Source of the DNA: Strongylocentrotus purpuratus
Taxonomy: Eukaryota > Echinodermata > Echinoidea > Camarodonta > Strongylocentrotidae
NCBI RefSeq assembly: GCF_000002235.5
Contig: NW_022145594.1
Location: 22,375,890 to 22,439,889, forward strand
Reading direction: 5' to 3'
DNA: 64,000 nt
Shown: positions 1 to 13,500 of the stretch, piece after piece
Numbering within the stretch: position 1 is the stretch's first letter
Layout of the letters: every line of letters begins with the position of its first letter
Notes under the pieces: model-generated
Seen by the model: only the letters and a program-made list of their open reading frames with translations
Told to the model about the DNA's origin: nothing
The model's database searches: none
Translations under genes and position numbers: made by a program

Positions 1-365
1 AGTTGACTCATTCAAAAGCCAAACGGAAACACTTTAAAATAAACTTTACAGATTCTTAGTAATTGTGTATAAGTTCTTACAAAACTATTACACTTTGAAG
101 AGTAGAATATACCAATAAAAGAATGTTCCATAAACATGAAGCTGTATTTACTGTATCGGGTAGGGGAGGGAGAAGGGACACAAAATGGACTGAAATCTGG
201 ATACCTATATTTCATTCACGTACATTCGGCGGCGACGTGCCCGCATAATGTACCTTAAATCGTTTCTAGTGTGTCGATTACAAACTATTCTTTCACCGTT
301 TTGAAAATGTCTTCTCCTTTTTTTTTTATTATTGCTCGTTCGCTAAATTAAGAAACAAATGTGCC

Positions 366-640
366 CATACGTGTCGTGGTCGAGTGGATATGTCACCGGA
401 CTGCCGATCACAAGGTCCGCGGTTCGAGTCACGCCGCAGCACTACTGTCCTTTGGCAAGACATTGATCTACATTTTTCAAACTTAACTAAGGTGATGTAA
501 ATTGGTACCTGGCAGAAATTAATTCATTGTAATGCTAGAGCGCCTTAATGGCAGCCGTGTTTAAAAGCCAGGCTAATAATCGGAAGCGACAGGAGTGTCA
601 AGTCTGACAGACAAGAACCCACTATTATTATTATTATTAC
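366..640 (+). repeat. tRNA-derived SINE (class II tRNA-like head)
   Basis: The head carries a pol III A box (TGGTCGAGTGG) and a B box (GGTTCGAGTC) about 45 bp apart, as in a Leu/Ser-type tRNA. It is followed by a non-tRNA body containing GTCCTTTGGCAAGACATTGATC and ends in an (ATT)n tail near 622-640. This is the head-body-simple-tail layout of a SINE. A functional tRNA is unlikely because no proper 3' acceptor follows the T arm. The body motif recurs in the SINE near 5.1 kb. Confidence 0.8.
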
Positions 641-1209
641 ATAGCACTGCTTTTTTTTATTCCTTAAGAGGGTACCGTGACTAACAAAAAAAAATTAAAA
701 AACGCTGCTCCAGAGAAATGCATTTCCAAGCATTTTGAGACGCGTTGGACAATTACCTAAAAACTAACATCCATCATGGAAAACAGGAACTGCATTGGTG
801 TTGCATAAATTATAATTAAAACGAATTGTGTAGTAATGAGGTAGATAACGTGCTAGTGATTCAACGAATGTGGGTTCATGCATGAGATTGTATGGGATCG
901 TAACCATCTAGAGTAAAATCGTCTTTTGCTGTTGAATCCTGATTATCCACGGGGGGAGGGGGTAGTTATCCTGGAGGGAATCGTCCTCGGGGCGAAGTTT
1001 ACCGGGGGTGATTTTCCGAGGGGTGATCGCCCAGGGGATAATTGTCTTAGAACAACCCTTACACATGAACACCTAATCCTAAGAAGAAAAGAAGAAACCT
1101 AGGATAATAAACTCTGTAAAATAATACTGGTCCTAATTTGAATACAACTGTGAGAACATTCACTGTATACATAGCTTTGTAAAACCATTCAATATTCACT
1201 CCACCTGAG
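641..1209. other. No gene seen
   Basis: AT-rich sequence with an imperfect G-rich patch near 950-1040 (repeated gggga/ggtga words). I see no open frame with exon-like borders and no recognisable repeat. Confidence 0.5.
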
Positions 1210-1520
1210 GGGAGCTTTTTGGAAGCGCTTGTGAAGTTTTACTGTTTTGTTTGTTGTTTGTTTTTTTCTTCTTTTTCTTTAATTATTTATATTATTTTTT
1301 CGACTGATACTTTGTAATAATTTATTCTGTTAATGTTTAATATTATGTATGTTTTGCACATTATATAAAATGGCCCTTTGGAAGACCAGCAGCAACAATA
1401 TAGTTGCAGCTGAAAATGGGCTACCAGCCGTATACGGCCCCTTTTCTCTGTATGATTACTTTATATGTATTTGTATCTGATGTTATTATACGGAAATAAA
1501 AACAACAACAAACAACAACG
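1210..1520 (+). mobile_element. LINE 3' untranslated end
   Basis: The stretch has the look of a CR1-like LINE 3' UTR. It contains 'ggccctttggaagaccagcagcaa', then 'gggctaccagccgtatacggcc', a tail signal (aaataaaa) and an A/C-rich simple tail (aacaacaac) near 1500-1518. No reverse transcriptase coding is left, so this is a 5'-truncated copy. Placement rests on recognition of the 3' UTR style only. Confidence 0.6.
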
Positions 1521-2480
1521 ACTCATGCCTCCTGTGTATTACATCCTGTGTTGTAAATTTACATATTTAAACACAAACTATTTGCACTCTGAATCTCATC
1601 GGACATTGTTATTCTTTGCATTTTAAATATGTCAGGCGCAGGTCCAGGGCGCAATTAAAACCCCGAAAAGTCGTAAAAGCTTTTGACTTTGTAACAGCTA
1701 GCGAGGCCCTGTCCGGGAAGAGGGACAAAATTCGTCAACAATTTATAATCGCTTGAAGCTCATGAAAATTTTACGGCACATACAAAATGATTTTATTATC
1801 CTTGAAATTAATTTTCATTTAAAACTGTGCCATATATGCAAAATGCGTCATCGATCAGCTGTTTTTACGCTGTGGCTGTAATCAAGTTCTGCTGCAGTCC
1901 TGTTAAGAATTGAGTTACAATTGCGGCAACTCCACCAGATGTATTTCACAGTATCCATACTAATTTATTTATAAGCCTAAGTCATTGTGTGCTGCAAAGT
2001 TTCCACCACACATCAGCATGTTTTACTGAGGTCATTACAAAGACCAAACCCTCGATGCTCTTTATGCCTACTCATACACCCGAGTCCAGCTCAAACGGTC
2101 CTGCAGTATGCACGTACACGTATATTAAACGCTGTGTGTCACTACAACTCTCATGCACTTACCCCAAGCTTATATAAGGGACTACACTTACGCTTCCGCG
2201 AAGGTTTTGCCAAGGGTTTGTTGATGACATTGCCTTCATTTTTTTCCAGGGATAGCCGTGAAAAACACAATTATGAACAGATTTTTAGAGGAGAGCTTTG
2301 ATATATTTTGGTTTATCATTTATGAAAGTACTGATCTGGCCTAATGACGGAAAATATGAGAAATACTACAATATTTTCAGAAAACTAAAAATGGCGCTTT
2401 GTTTTGCCCAACTTTCGCATATTAAAACAGGGTTTAACAACTAACTGCAATAATAATGAGTTTCAATAATAATGAGTTAT
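1521..2480. other. No gene seen
   Basis: AT-rich sequence. An open frame of about 100 codons at 1987-2301 shows no domain, no codon bias and no splice-site context, and an overlapping frame is equally open, so I do not call it a gene. Confidence 0.5.
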
Positions 2481-2484
2481 ACTA

Positions 2485-2995
2485 CTTTTTAACTGGCCCC
2501 TATCGGAGTCACACCGATGAAATTACCCATTGAATGTTCCTTATGTAAACAAAGGTGACACCGCAGTTTTCCCCCTGTCGCTTTCTAACTGCCGGTGGAA
2601 TTCACTCGCTGTGGCGAGCCCTTGCTGGAAGTGAAGAATTATTGCGTAATTATTAAGCCCGCGCTCATTCTAGCTAGCATGCAGTATGTTCAACCATAAG
2701 TCAACAAACACAGCTGGTTACGATAAAGCGCGCGTATACTGCGACCTTTGACCATTTTAATCGCTGTTTTAATCGCCTTTTTCTCCCGAACGCTTTCTAA
2801 CTGGCCGTTTCATCGGTGTCACACCGATAGAATGAGAATTTCTCCTGCTCTTGAGCAGAATAATTTAATCGCCTATTTCTCTTCTTTTCATCGGCTATTT
2901 AATCGCCTTTTTCTCCTCTGTTGCTTTCTAACTGGCCGTTTCATTTGATGCGTCCGGATGCATCCGATGAAAATCAGGCCGGTTTGACAGGGGTT
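2485..2995 (+). repeat. Short local repeats around 'taactggccgtttcat'
   Basis: The words 'gctttctaactggccgttt' and 'tttaatcgcctttttctcc' recur near 2768-2819 and 2890-2945, with diverged relatives near 2490-2530 and 2579-2600. 'Ggtgtcacaccgat' is also repeated. This looks like a local tandem duplication of roughly 120 bp. No coding capacity is supported. Confidence 0.45.
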
Positions 2996-3112
2996 GTCTT
3001 CTTCTTCTATTTGACATTTCAATCATTTCGTTTAGGGGTTTCTAAAGCAAGATTTTACAGTTAAGCTGAGATTCTTCCGTAGTGGTTTAGCGTAAACAAA
3101 TTGTTTACTATA

Positions 3113-3134
3113 CAGTAGGTTTGCGGGTGCACCA

Positions 3135-3166
<32 letters not shown>

Positions 3167-3309
3167 GGTTGAGGAGTCCTGAAAAGGACTCTGACTCGGT
3201 AATCTTTCTTGGGGTGAGTAGTCCTCGAGTCAGAGTCCTTTTCAGGACTCCTCAACCCTCTCTCTCTCTCTCTCTTTCTCTCTCACATGGTGCACCCGCA
3301 AACCTACTG
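3113..3309. mobile_element. mariner-like hairpin MITE, TA target site
   Basis: Two arms of about 85 bp are near-perfect reverse complements. The ends read CAGTAGGTTTGCGGGTGCAC on the left and its complement on the right, flanked on both sides by TA. Each arm carries a simple (GA)n or (CT)n block, then 'ggttgaggagtcctgaaaag'. Short length, CAGT-type ends and a TA duplication fit a Tc1/mariner-derived MITE. Open frames across it are hairpin artefacts. Confidence 0.75.
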
Positions 3310-3437
3310 TATATCTATGCAAGCCGACACTTACAAGCATCATCTAAGTTGTTTACTTTATGCAAATTAGGCTTCAAGGATGAAAGCTGTCGCCAAGTTA
3401 ATTTTACCTGGCCCCGCGCCTGTATATATACCTTTAT

Positions 3438-3680
3438 AAATGTACAAATGCACTGCCTTCCAAAATGTTTGGTTCAGCTGTAATCAGAACTGAATTCTCA
3501 CAATCACCCACGTTTCATTCTTCGTACTTGATATTTATGACACTGCAGCAATTTGGTATCAAACTGACGAGTAGACATCAGCATTGAAGTTGACACAAGT
3601 CAAACAATAAAGCATTTCGGGTATTGTTGCACTAATATATATAACCCCCCCCCCCGAAAAAAAATATAATAATACAAATA

Positions 3681-3727
<47 letters not shown>

Positions 3728-4141
3728 TAATAATTATCATTACCATAGTAATTAACTTAATAATTATTATTATAATAATAACACAAATATTACAGAAGAA
3801 AAAAAGATTAACAAATAAATAACAGATAACAAAAATAAACATCCAACTCAAAAGGTTGCTGCATTGGTTAGTTGTGCCTGCATTTTTGCAGCCATAATTA
3901 ATATATCTGCTTCGTTTTTTTTTTCGATGGGGGGGGGGGGGGTGGGTGGCAGGGGGAGGTTGTCTTTGTAACACAAATCGCTTTCAAATTGGTATACTGG
4001 CGTCAACTTGAATGCTGATTTCTACAATTCAGTGTGATTCCACATTGTTGCATTGCCCAAAATTTGAATTTAAAACGTGGGTGATTTTTGAAAAATTGGT
4101 TCTGATTACAGGTGTGCCCAAACTTTTTAAAGGAACTGTAC
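3438..4141. mobile_element. Inverted-repeat element, probably an old mariner-type MITE
   Basis: The left part holds 'tgtaatcagaac' then 'cacccacgttt', and the right part holds the reverse complements in mirror order. The right end reads 'aaactttttaaaggaactgta', a style common in mariner-like MITEs. 'Atgctga' and 'gtcaacttgaatgctgat' are also mirrored as 'atcagcattgaagttgac'. The centre holds a C run, an (AAT)n block (about 3675-3735) and a G run (about 3930-3941). The arms are diverged, so the copy looks old. Confidence 0.5.
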
Positions 4142-4357
4142 ATATATACATATAATATATTATAATATGCTCACACACACATGTTAATACTCCCATATCC
4201 TCCAGAAAAATTACTAATAATATTATTTAAACAACTTTTAACTTTGTAGTCCTTCTTTTAGTTTTCACTCCGCTCATTCTTCATATTTTGTAATAATGTT
4301 TTTTTCATTTTCATATTTAGTACACAATGTGAGACGAATGTAAACAATATTTCGAAC

Positions 4358-4537
4358 CATTTTCTTGTCATCGATGACTGTTATGATATTACTGACGATG
4401 CTGTTCAGAAATTGTGGCTGAAGTACAATTAGCTCACATCCCTGGTGATATATCAGATGTCCTATGTCATGGTAGAACTGTAGAACATCATCCATTTCGT
4501 TGTCGCTGATTCCCAAACTTGTCATGATTGAGCGTGC
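4358..4537 (-). CDS. ROCO gene exon: COR domain core
   Basis: The acceptor is 'attacacag' followed by GCA in frame. The peptide begins ARSIMTSLGIS and contains FYHDIGHLIYH and then LIVLQPQFLNSIVSNII. This is the COR pattern of a helix, 'flHd.G.i.y', then 'vildPqwl'. The 5' border is firm and joins the previous exon in phase 0. The 3' border is uncertain: the frame stays open to 4274, and the only nearby donors (GTTCGA, GTTTAC) are weak, so the end given is approximate. Confidence 0.8.
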
Positions 4538-7500
4538 CTGTGTAATAATGTAATCAAAACAAGTCTGTTGACCAATTGTACCGATTTTCTAGTATTTCGT
4601 TTCTATAATTATGTACATGTATTTCGATCAATTTATTTTCTTCTTCTTGGGGTTCACAAAATTAAGCCACTAGGTGATAATACGTTTTAAATCAAGTAAT
4701 CAACAATTAAAAATACATTTAGAATCGATAATAATAATTATGATAATAATAATAGCAAGAATAATTAACAATAATACAAAATGAACAATAAACATAAACA
4801 ACAATAAGCAATAATAATACAAAATATTAATAACAATTATATTGTCAATTTTTATAGAGCACATATCTACAGCGCAAGGTGCTCAAGGCGCTCCAATAGG
4901 CTTCAAATAGGCTATGTTTTGTTGTGCTCATATTGGCATGGGCTGAAATAAGACGTATAAGGCGCTATCTCATATTTTTAATGACTGGTTCAAAATTACC
5001 GGATATTTGTGGGGCACTACAATAATATAAATTGTTACATTTATGGATATTTCAGCCGTCTCTGACCCGACTTAGATGAAAACAAAGATGATATTGTAAT
5101 TTAAATTGAATGTTCGAGGAGGCGCGATAGCTCAGTCGGTAGAGCAGTGGTCTCACTATCCGGTGACCCGGGTTCGAAACCAAGGCGATGCGCTAGTGTC
5201 CTTTGGTAAGGCATTAATCCTCATTACCAGGTGCCTCGGAGAGGACCTAATCCGTCGGCCGTCTGGTTGCTTACTTACAAACATCTATGCTTTCTTAGCA
5301 GTGTGGCAAAATAACTACCACCACCACAACAAAAAGTTAGTGTAGCGCCCTCTGCAATAAAACTCAACTATCCCTTTCAAGATACTATGTCCCTTTTGCA
5401 GCCCACATCAAATTCTGTAGAACTTTGCAGGAATAATGAAAATGTCATGTATGTCCTATCTGTGAGATGTAAACATTAGCAGTGTCCTAGTATTCAAATG
5501 ATGCAAGGAAACCCTTTGACCTTCTAGACTTTAATGTCACACACTATTGAGTGACTGACAGACATTTTTTTCTTTGATAATAACATTTGTCTACATCAAT
5601 AACCCACTACTTGAAATGGCCAAAATTAGACTGATTGAATCTGTGTGCAGCAAAAAACGTACGACCATTCGGTAAAAGGGTCTTAAAATCAAGCTATTAC
5701 TTAGGTGATTGCAATCACATATGTCGATTCGACACCTAATGGTCGTTATTTTCGTATTAAAAGCCATTTTAAAGCCCTTTCGTTTTGAGGGAAGTTCTAA
5801 ATTAGTATTGTCTATCAAAGGCTGTTGAAATTTAACCTTTTTATTTTTGTTTGCCTGCAAATGGGACATATTCCCTTTTAGCAAAATATTGTAATATATT
5901 AAAAGGTTTTGACAAATCCATAAAAATCCCCGATACATGTTTTGTATTGGCCCTTGCATTTAATATTTTACCATACATTTGAACCAAAGCTAGGTCAGTG
6001 GTATATGATTTTCTGAAACCATATTGATTTTAATTCAACATTTCTTGGTTATAACAAAATGTATATGACCAATTATAACTATTTTTTCGAGAATTTTGGA
6101 TAGATACTAAACAGGATAGATATAGGCCTATAATTGCCTATTTCATGTGGATATTCTTTTTTATATACCGGATTTATCTTAGCAATTTTCAGAGAGTTAA
6201 GACACTCACCGGATGATATTAAGGAAATATTACAAATGTGAGATAGATGAGAATCAATTACATATAAGCCTATAATTTGTTTAAAGAGCAATGCATTTAT
6301 TCTGTGGTGACATCGTGCTTTATTACTCTTAAGGTCATGTGTTACCTTAATTAGCTTATTAGGGTTAGTGCGGTTGAAAAAAGTGATAAGGATATATGTT
6401 CGAGAAGGAATCTAGACAAAATATACGCCACGATATGCATATAGCTCCGTTTAGTCTCATTTCACAACGCCCCCTATCGTCAGAGTCAGCAGCCTAACAT
6501 GTTAGCCTATGGAATTTTACCCCCTAAATCGTTAAAAAATCATTTTTGGTTTAAACGAAAAGCACATCCACCCAGACGTACGTTATCAATAGCTCTTTCA
6601 TTGGAACCCTCATGTCCCATTGACTTTTGAAAGTTCACCTACCGTAATTTGATCAAAATAGGTTGCAAGCTCGTCATTGCCTATAATACACTTGTGAAAC
6701 AAGTCGAACTTTGGACTCATTTTGACAAGCGATTTTAAGATTATAGGTCAAGCACACGAAGGATAAGAAGCATGAATTATCCTAAATCACTTCTGCTTGG
6801 TTCATTATGTCCATTTCATCCAACCCCCCCCCCCCCCCCACCGTCATTTTCCATTTAGTAAAAGCAAACATTTTGCCGAGGTAAGCAAAAACATGAATAT
6901 TCATGAACGGTCAGACAATACAGCCTTTTAGTACGTAACGTATAATGAATGGAAATGGGCGATGATCCGTCCAGGAGGTAGAGGTCAGTGGTTTGTGCTG
7001 GCAATGTTCCAGCGAGCGAAAATGAGACAACCGGAGCAATATGATAATGAGTTTGATACAAAAAAGCCGACTCCTCCTCTACGACCAGTTGTTCTGTCTG
7101 AGCGGATGTCAATTTTAGAGCGTGAATGATGATCAGAAAGCTAAGTTTCATTAATGTTCATAACGGAGATAATACTATTTATATAAGAATGGAGTAAGCA
7201 TACAATTTCATGATTTGTAGATAAGCTCCTGACATTGCAATGTAGGATACTAAAATATCATTATCAAATCATTTTGAGAGGTGGTAATGACAGTTAATGG
7301 CAGTAAATATCATTATCTAAACGTTGATCGAGTTTTTATCATTCATTAAAACAGGGTTATTTGACATCGAATAGCCACAAAGGATAGTAATTAATGTCCT
7401 TCATAAATGAGAAAGAGACAATGGGCAGAGGAGGTTGATCATTTCGCTGGCTGACTTACCATTTTGATTAAAAGTAAACATGGTTTTGCATACAAAAACA

Positions 7501-10500
7501 AAGTACGATAGCAAAGGTAATGAGATGCATCACCATGAAGTTAAAGGTTTTGAAAAAAATGAGTAAAAATCAAATATAATGGCATTGTTTTTTATGTGAT
7601 ACACATTATCACAACGTTCAAAGCTCGTACCTGTAATTGTTCTTAAAATATTGCAAAATGAAAGCTGATTCCTCTAATTTCAGGCATTGACATCTGTAAA
7701 CGTTGATACTACAAACTCTAATTACATGGTTTTCTTATGGTGATACACACTTCCTCTAAGTTTGAAGTTGATACCTCAAGTGGTTCTTGAGATACCCAGA
7801 TATCGTGATAACGAGAATAAAAACCTTTAGGCAATTAACAAAAATATACATGTTTAGCGTCCCCGTCCGCTTTCTTTTGGGGGCCGACTCCTGTTTTTTT
7901 TTTTTTTTTTTTTTGAAATCGTATTTTTTTTGTTGAATATTTGAATTAGAAAAAAAAAAACACTGCTAAAATGGATCTATTTCTGAATAAAGCCTGGCTG
8001 TCGGGGAAAATGTACTGAGCGGCCATTTCGAGCGGCCATTTTGAAGAAGAAGAAAAAAGGGCTCTTCCTTCCTATTTGTAAAAAAAGCATGACGCTAAAC
8101 ATGTTTTGTTTTATTTATTTGGGCTTAGTTTAAGAAATTGACCTCTCAGACTTTTGAACTTTAACCAAATCAATCCAAAATCATCATATTTTGTTTTCCT
8201 ATGGTGTTTTATACGTTTACGATGTTTGAAGCTTTTACCTCAAGTGGTCCTTGAGATATTCCAATAGCAAGGCTAACAAATCTTTAGTTTAATAAATTGA
8301 CCTCTGTGACCTTTGACCCACTAACCTTAAATCTAATGAGACTGTCTTCCTTTCGTGCTACACACAATCACCAAGTTTGAGGCTGATACAAAAGCTTTAG
8401 CCTCATATCTCTCATGGTTCTTGGGATATCGTGATAACGAGGCCAGTACGTGGACTTCATGAGATGTCCTCTTTTTATATCTTTGTTATTTGTTAGTCAT
8501 TCGCAAATATAACCCTATCCAGGCACGTCATTAATAATATTTTTCTCTTTTCAAGTTTAGCAGATCAGATTCGGACTGTGCCCTTTTCCCTTTATTTGCC
8601 TCTCCCGGATTTGTTAAATAAGCCACTGTTCATCCCGCTCTCCCTTGGTTCTATTGATTTTGTTTCTCAGTGTTTATTTCTTACGACACTGATGCACCTC
8701 GCTTTTGTGCTACATTAATTTATTGATTAAATTTTGCATTCTCTAAATTTGTAAGCACTCTTTAGATATGATGTATATGTAATATACAATGTGGCAGTTT
8801 CATGAATTCCTGCTCTGCTTACCTCCGTCACTGTTAGGGTGTTTTGATCACTGCCCTCTATTTCAGTTAAAAAGGTTCTCCACCTAACTGGCTTCGGATC
8901 CTTCATATACTTTGAGTCCTTTATCAGTCCATCAATGCGATCTTGAATTTCATTCACCTGCAAAATAAATATGTAAACACATCCACAACCTTTACATGCC
9001 TTTTTGCGGCTTCTTCTCGTTCCTTACACATAGTGGCGTTACTACATATGACACATTCATTACATTATATATTATTTTGTTTAACATCGCCATCACCAAT
9101 GTTCGATTGTCAGCCTCTGTGAGAAAAACTTATCAAAATCATCTGAAAGGTAGCCATTGGAACAACCAAGCCGGAAACTGCTCTTGTAATCAATGAAATA
9201 GAAATGCAACCTTTCAAATTGTTATTATTGTTCCACTATACTATCACTATTTTAACATACTGTACATAAATAAGAACAAAACAAACACGACTGCGTCTCC
9301 TGTATGCCTCCGCCGTAAAGTCAGAAAAGGAAATGGGTGGAAATATTCATTACATATGATGTTGAAAACAAACAAAACTTATAATCGAATGTCAACTCAC
9401 TTTGATCTTGACCTACAAGCCCCTTTATATAATTGGTTCATCTTCATATGGTGATGCTGGTACCGAGGGTAATACCTCTAATTTATAAAATTGACCTCTA
9501 TAACCTTTATGTCGTCTTTCTATAGTGATACAAACAATCACAATATTTAAAGTGTATACCTTTAGTTGATTTTTATATATTGAAATATCAAAGCTGATAC
9601 ATGTAGGTTCAGCCACTGACATCTATGAATCTTGATCCACTAACTCCCCTATCTTATAAGATTGTCTCCCAATGTTGATATACCACATAAACACGTTTGA
9701 AGTTGATACCTGAAGTGGGTCTTGAGATATCGTGATAACAAGGGTAATATCTGTAATTTCAGAGTTGATCTACTTTTCCCTAAATCTATTCAGATTGTCT
9801 TTCTTTGGAGATAGATATATCAACAAGTTTGAGCCTCATTTGTTTGATGGTCCTTGAGATATCGCGATAACGGGCCAATACTCTGTAACCTGTGACTTTT
9901 GACCTTGTTACACCAAAATCGACTCAGATTATCATATTCCTATGGTGATACATACAATTATTTATTTTGAAGTTTATATCTCAAGTGGTTATTGAAATAT
10001 TGCGATGACCAAAAAATGGGACGGACGGACAGGCAACCTAAAAATATGTTAAAAAACGCCCCCTGAACCCCCACCGTCTTACACAATATTATGATTTAGA
10101 TTTTCTTGTTGGTGTTTATACATGGAGAAAGATATGCAATGAAAAGAGAAGAAGAAACGGGAAAAGCAGGAGCCATAGCGATTGAAAAGGTTTTGGGCAG
10201 ATTACATAAATTGAAGGTGGAAAATGTGTGTTTTCATCTGTAGCGTGGTTCTGAAAGCGGATTTCAAACTATTTTTTTTGTGAAAAGGAAAGGAGTAGGC
10301 CCACAGCTGTTTTGACGTGTGTCAGGCTACCATAGGATGTTACCATAAGCCTCCAATCATGAACGCTCACTTGTTTGTTTTATTTCCGAAAATCATCATA
10401 AAAAACAATAACACAATATAACAAAATCAAAGACTTATATAACAAAGATAGAATAATAAAACGGTTGGATAGTCCATTTCAGAGCATTTAACCTAATGGC

Positions 10501-13500
10501 TCTGTTCTTCCATAGAGTCCAATATATGCATAATGATACTATAATAAGTAATGATATAACAAAATAGTAAGTCGTAATTAAAAATATTTAAAAAAAAAAA
10601 CATTGTACTTTTACTTAACTTAACTAAATCAAATTAAATTAAATTACACAAAAAACACTAACAAAAAGCATTAAAATCTATTATAATATCCCCTACCATC
10701 CCTAATGTAACAAAATACGACCCCACTCTTATCACCCACCCTGCTAACAATTAACTTAATTAGTTTTAAAATATTCTACACATTATCTAATTTAGTCTGT
10801 TATTAAATTGATTATGTTTATGGCAAAAGCCAATGGGATTGCGAAATTTAAATATCAAAATAATTGAAGCATTTTTGAACATGTTTATTAAACAAATTAA
10901 GTGTGCCTAACTGACGGAGCTTAATAGGTAGTTCATTGTATAACACGGATCCACGATATAAGAATGTACGTTTACATTGATTGGTTCTTGGTTTCGGAAG
11001 CATTAAATTGTCATTATATCTTAGCCCGTAACACTTTTCGTTAAATACAAATTTATCAGTCATATATTTAGGTGCTAGCTCATGAAATGTTTTAAACAGT
11101 AACGAACACATATGTCTCCGACGTCGCGATTTTAGGGTTTCCCAATCCAAGGTATCGTGAATCTGCTGAATAGATACGTGTTCACCAGGTTTAACCTGAA
11201 GAATAATTCTTCCTGCTCGATTCTGAAGTTTCTGAAGTTGATCAAAATGATCACGAATACCTCTAAAGAGAATATTTTAAAGGATAAAAGCTTAAGTTAC
11301 AAATGTTCGCCCCGATTTACGATTTACAAAATATCGTCAGAAAATTGTCCAATGTGTGGATAACTTAGGGTCTCTTCTATCACATTACACCAAAAAGAAC
11401 TGATGATATTTCACGCTTGAATGAGCACAAGCCATATTTTTCAAAAAGGATGCAATATCCAGGCTTGACTGTAAAGTGATGTCTGGTCTGGCTGGTATCC
11501 GCAAAGTTGAGAGTCGTGAGGGGCTTTCACACCGGGCCTTGCGTAGAGTTGCGTAGAGTTGCGTAGAGTTGCGTAGCGACTACGCCGGTCGTACGCAACC
11601 CTACGCCGATCGTACGCAACCCTACGCAACTGTACGCGGAGGGACGCGAATGGGTACGCGAGATGAACGCAAAAAATTAAACATGTTTAATTTTTTTCGC
11701 GTACCTTCAGCCCCTTTCACACCGGATCTGCGTAGAGTTGCGTAGTGTTGCGTACCGACTACGCCGAAGTTAAGCTGCGTACTCATGAATAAATTGATGC
11801 TTCGGCGTAGTCCCTGCGTAGGTTATGCGTAGGCTTGCGTACGATCGGCGTATAGTTACGTACCCTGTGCGTAGGCACCGCGTACCTTCGGCGTAGGCAA
11901 TTGGCGTAGGGTTACGTACGGTTGCGTAGGCCTGGCGTAGGGTTGCTTACGGTTGCGTAGGCCTGGCGTACGGTTGCTTACTGTGGGAGAAAATAACATG
12001 TAAAAATGCAATAGACGCTCGTAGGAGCCGCGAGTATAGCCATTGGCGCTTTATAAACATATATGATAAAAAAATATGTTATATATATAAAAATGAACTG
12101 TGCAGTGTACAAAGAATTGTACATGTTATTACATGTGAAGATAACTTGATCTTAGTATAATCATAACATTCTGACAAACTGTGACATCCAAAGGGCAGTG
12201 GGTCTCTTTTGCATGCGTGAAATAGGGCTGAAACGCCAATTTGCGTAAAATAGTGAGTGCAGAAAATAACATTTATAAACCTGCCATAAGTTTTACTAGT
12301 AAAAAGTGGCATTTGGTACACGTTTTTGACCGTTAAATTTTCAGCTTTTTTAGTAGGTATTAGCAACTGCTGAGGTTATTTTGCAGTAATGTTAATTTTT
12401 CAAGATTTTATTTTCCAAAAAATGCAGACATTTTTGTTGATGTACTACATTATTGTACTATGTATCATTGAAAAGGGTAATATATGAACTTTCTTTTGAT
12501 AAACATTGCAAGGTCACGTGATGTGATTTGATAACTCAAAACGCCACCAAAAGAGAGCGCTTATTTTGATTTGTGAATAAATGTGGACAGAAGTCTGATA
12601 TTTGTTGACCATATCTCTTTTCAGTTTCCTGAAAGTTTGAAGACGATATCTGTTGTCCTTGGTCCGTAGCGTATTTGTGTGTGACAATGTAATGATATAA
12701 ATGTTAGTCATTTATTAAATTTAAAGAAATACTTCTGACATACACACTCACTCAGTCTCATTAACAGAGTGACAAAAAAATATTTCTTTGCTCATTTCAA
12801 TTAAACAAAATTATATTACAAACATACAAACAGGACCACAAACGTGCACACAAGCAAACAAACCGACACAAATACATACAGATTTCCACAAAACATAATA
12901 AAATTTTCGCATGAGGCATCAGCTTATGAATCTTATCTCTGTTTATTATATCAACAGCCTGAGATGTCAATTATCACAAATTTAATAAACCATAACAAAA
13001 CAAAACATGTCAGTCTGAAATACCTTGTAGTGGTACAAACAGAATAACAAGCAAGAATGATCAATGATCAATATCTGCCAAGTTTACATCAAGGTCCCCC
13101 AAAAAATCTTTATACCATACGTTTTTAATGCTTCGTCGGACTGGCGTAGGGTAGCGTATTGTTGCGTAGGCTTGGCGTACATTTGCGTAGGCTTGGCGTA
13201 CAGTTGCGTAGGCTTGGCGTACAGTTGCGTAGTAAAGTCTACGCCGAAGGTAGGCGAAAAAAATTAAACATGTTTAATTTTTTGCGTTCATCTCGCGTAC
13301 CCATTCGCGTCCCTCCGCGTACAGTTGCGTAGGGTTGCGTACGATCGGCGTAGGGTTGCGTACGATCGGCGTAGTCGCTACGCAACTCTACGCAACTCTA
13401 CGCAACTCTACGCAAGGCCCGGTGTGAAAGCCCCTTTCGGCGTAGACTTTACTACGCAACTGTACGCCAAGCCTACGGAACTGTACGCCAAGCCTACGCT

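Larger units (their letters stand above)
7551..10015. repeat. Diverged repeat family with '...gagatatcgtgataacgag' units
   Basis: A unit of roughly 130-150 bp recurs in blocks 7600-7820, 8105-8450 and 9460-10015. Each carries 'tgacctctgtgacctttgac', 'cttcctatggtgatacacac', 'aagtttgaagttgatacctc' and 'tggttcttgagatatcgtgataacg'. Copies are diverged by eye and not strictly head to tail. The array surrounds the 8823-8957 ROCO exon without entering it. This is an intronic satellite-like family with no coding content. Confidence 0.65.

Noticed and set aside
366-470. Functional tRNA gene
   Set aside because: Pol III boxes are present, but the arms do not close into a full tRNA and a SINE body and tail follow.
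5113-5200. Functional tRNA gene
   Set aside because: Same reason; the tRNA-like head continues into a SINE body.
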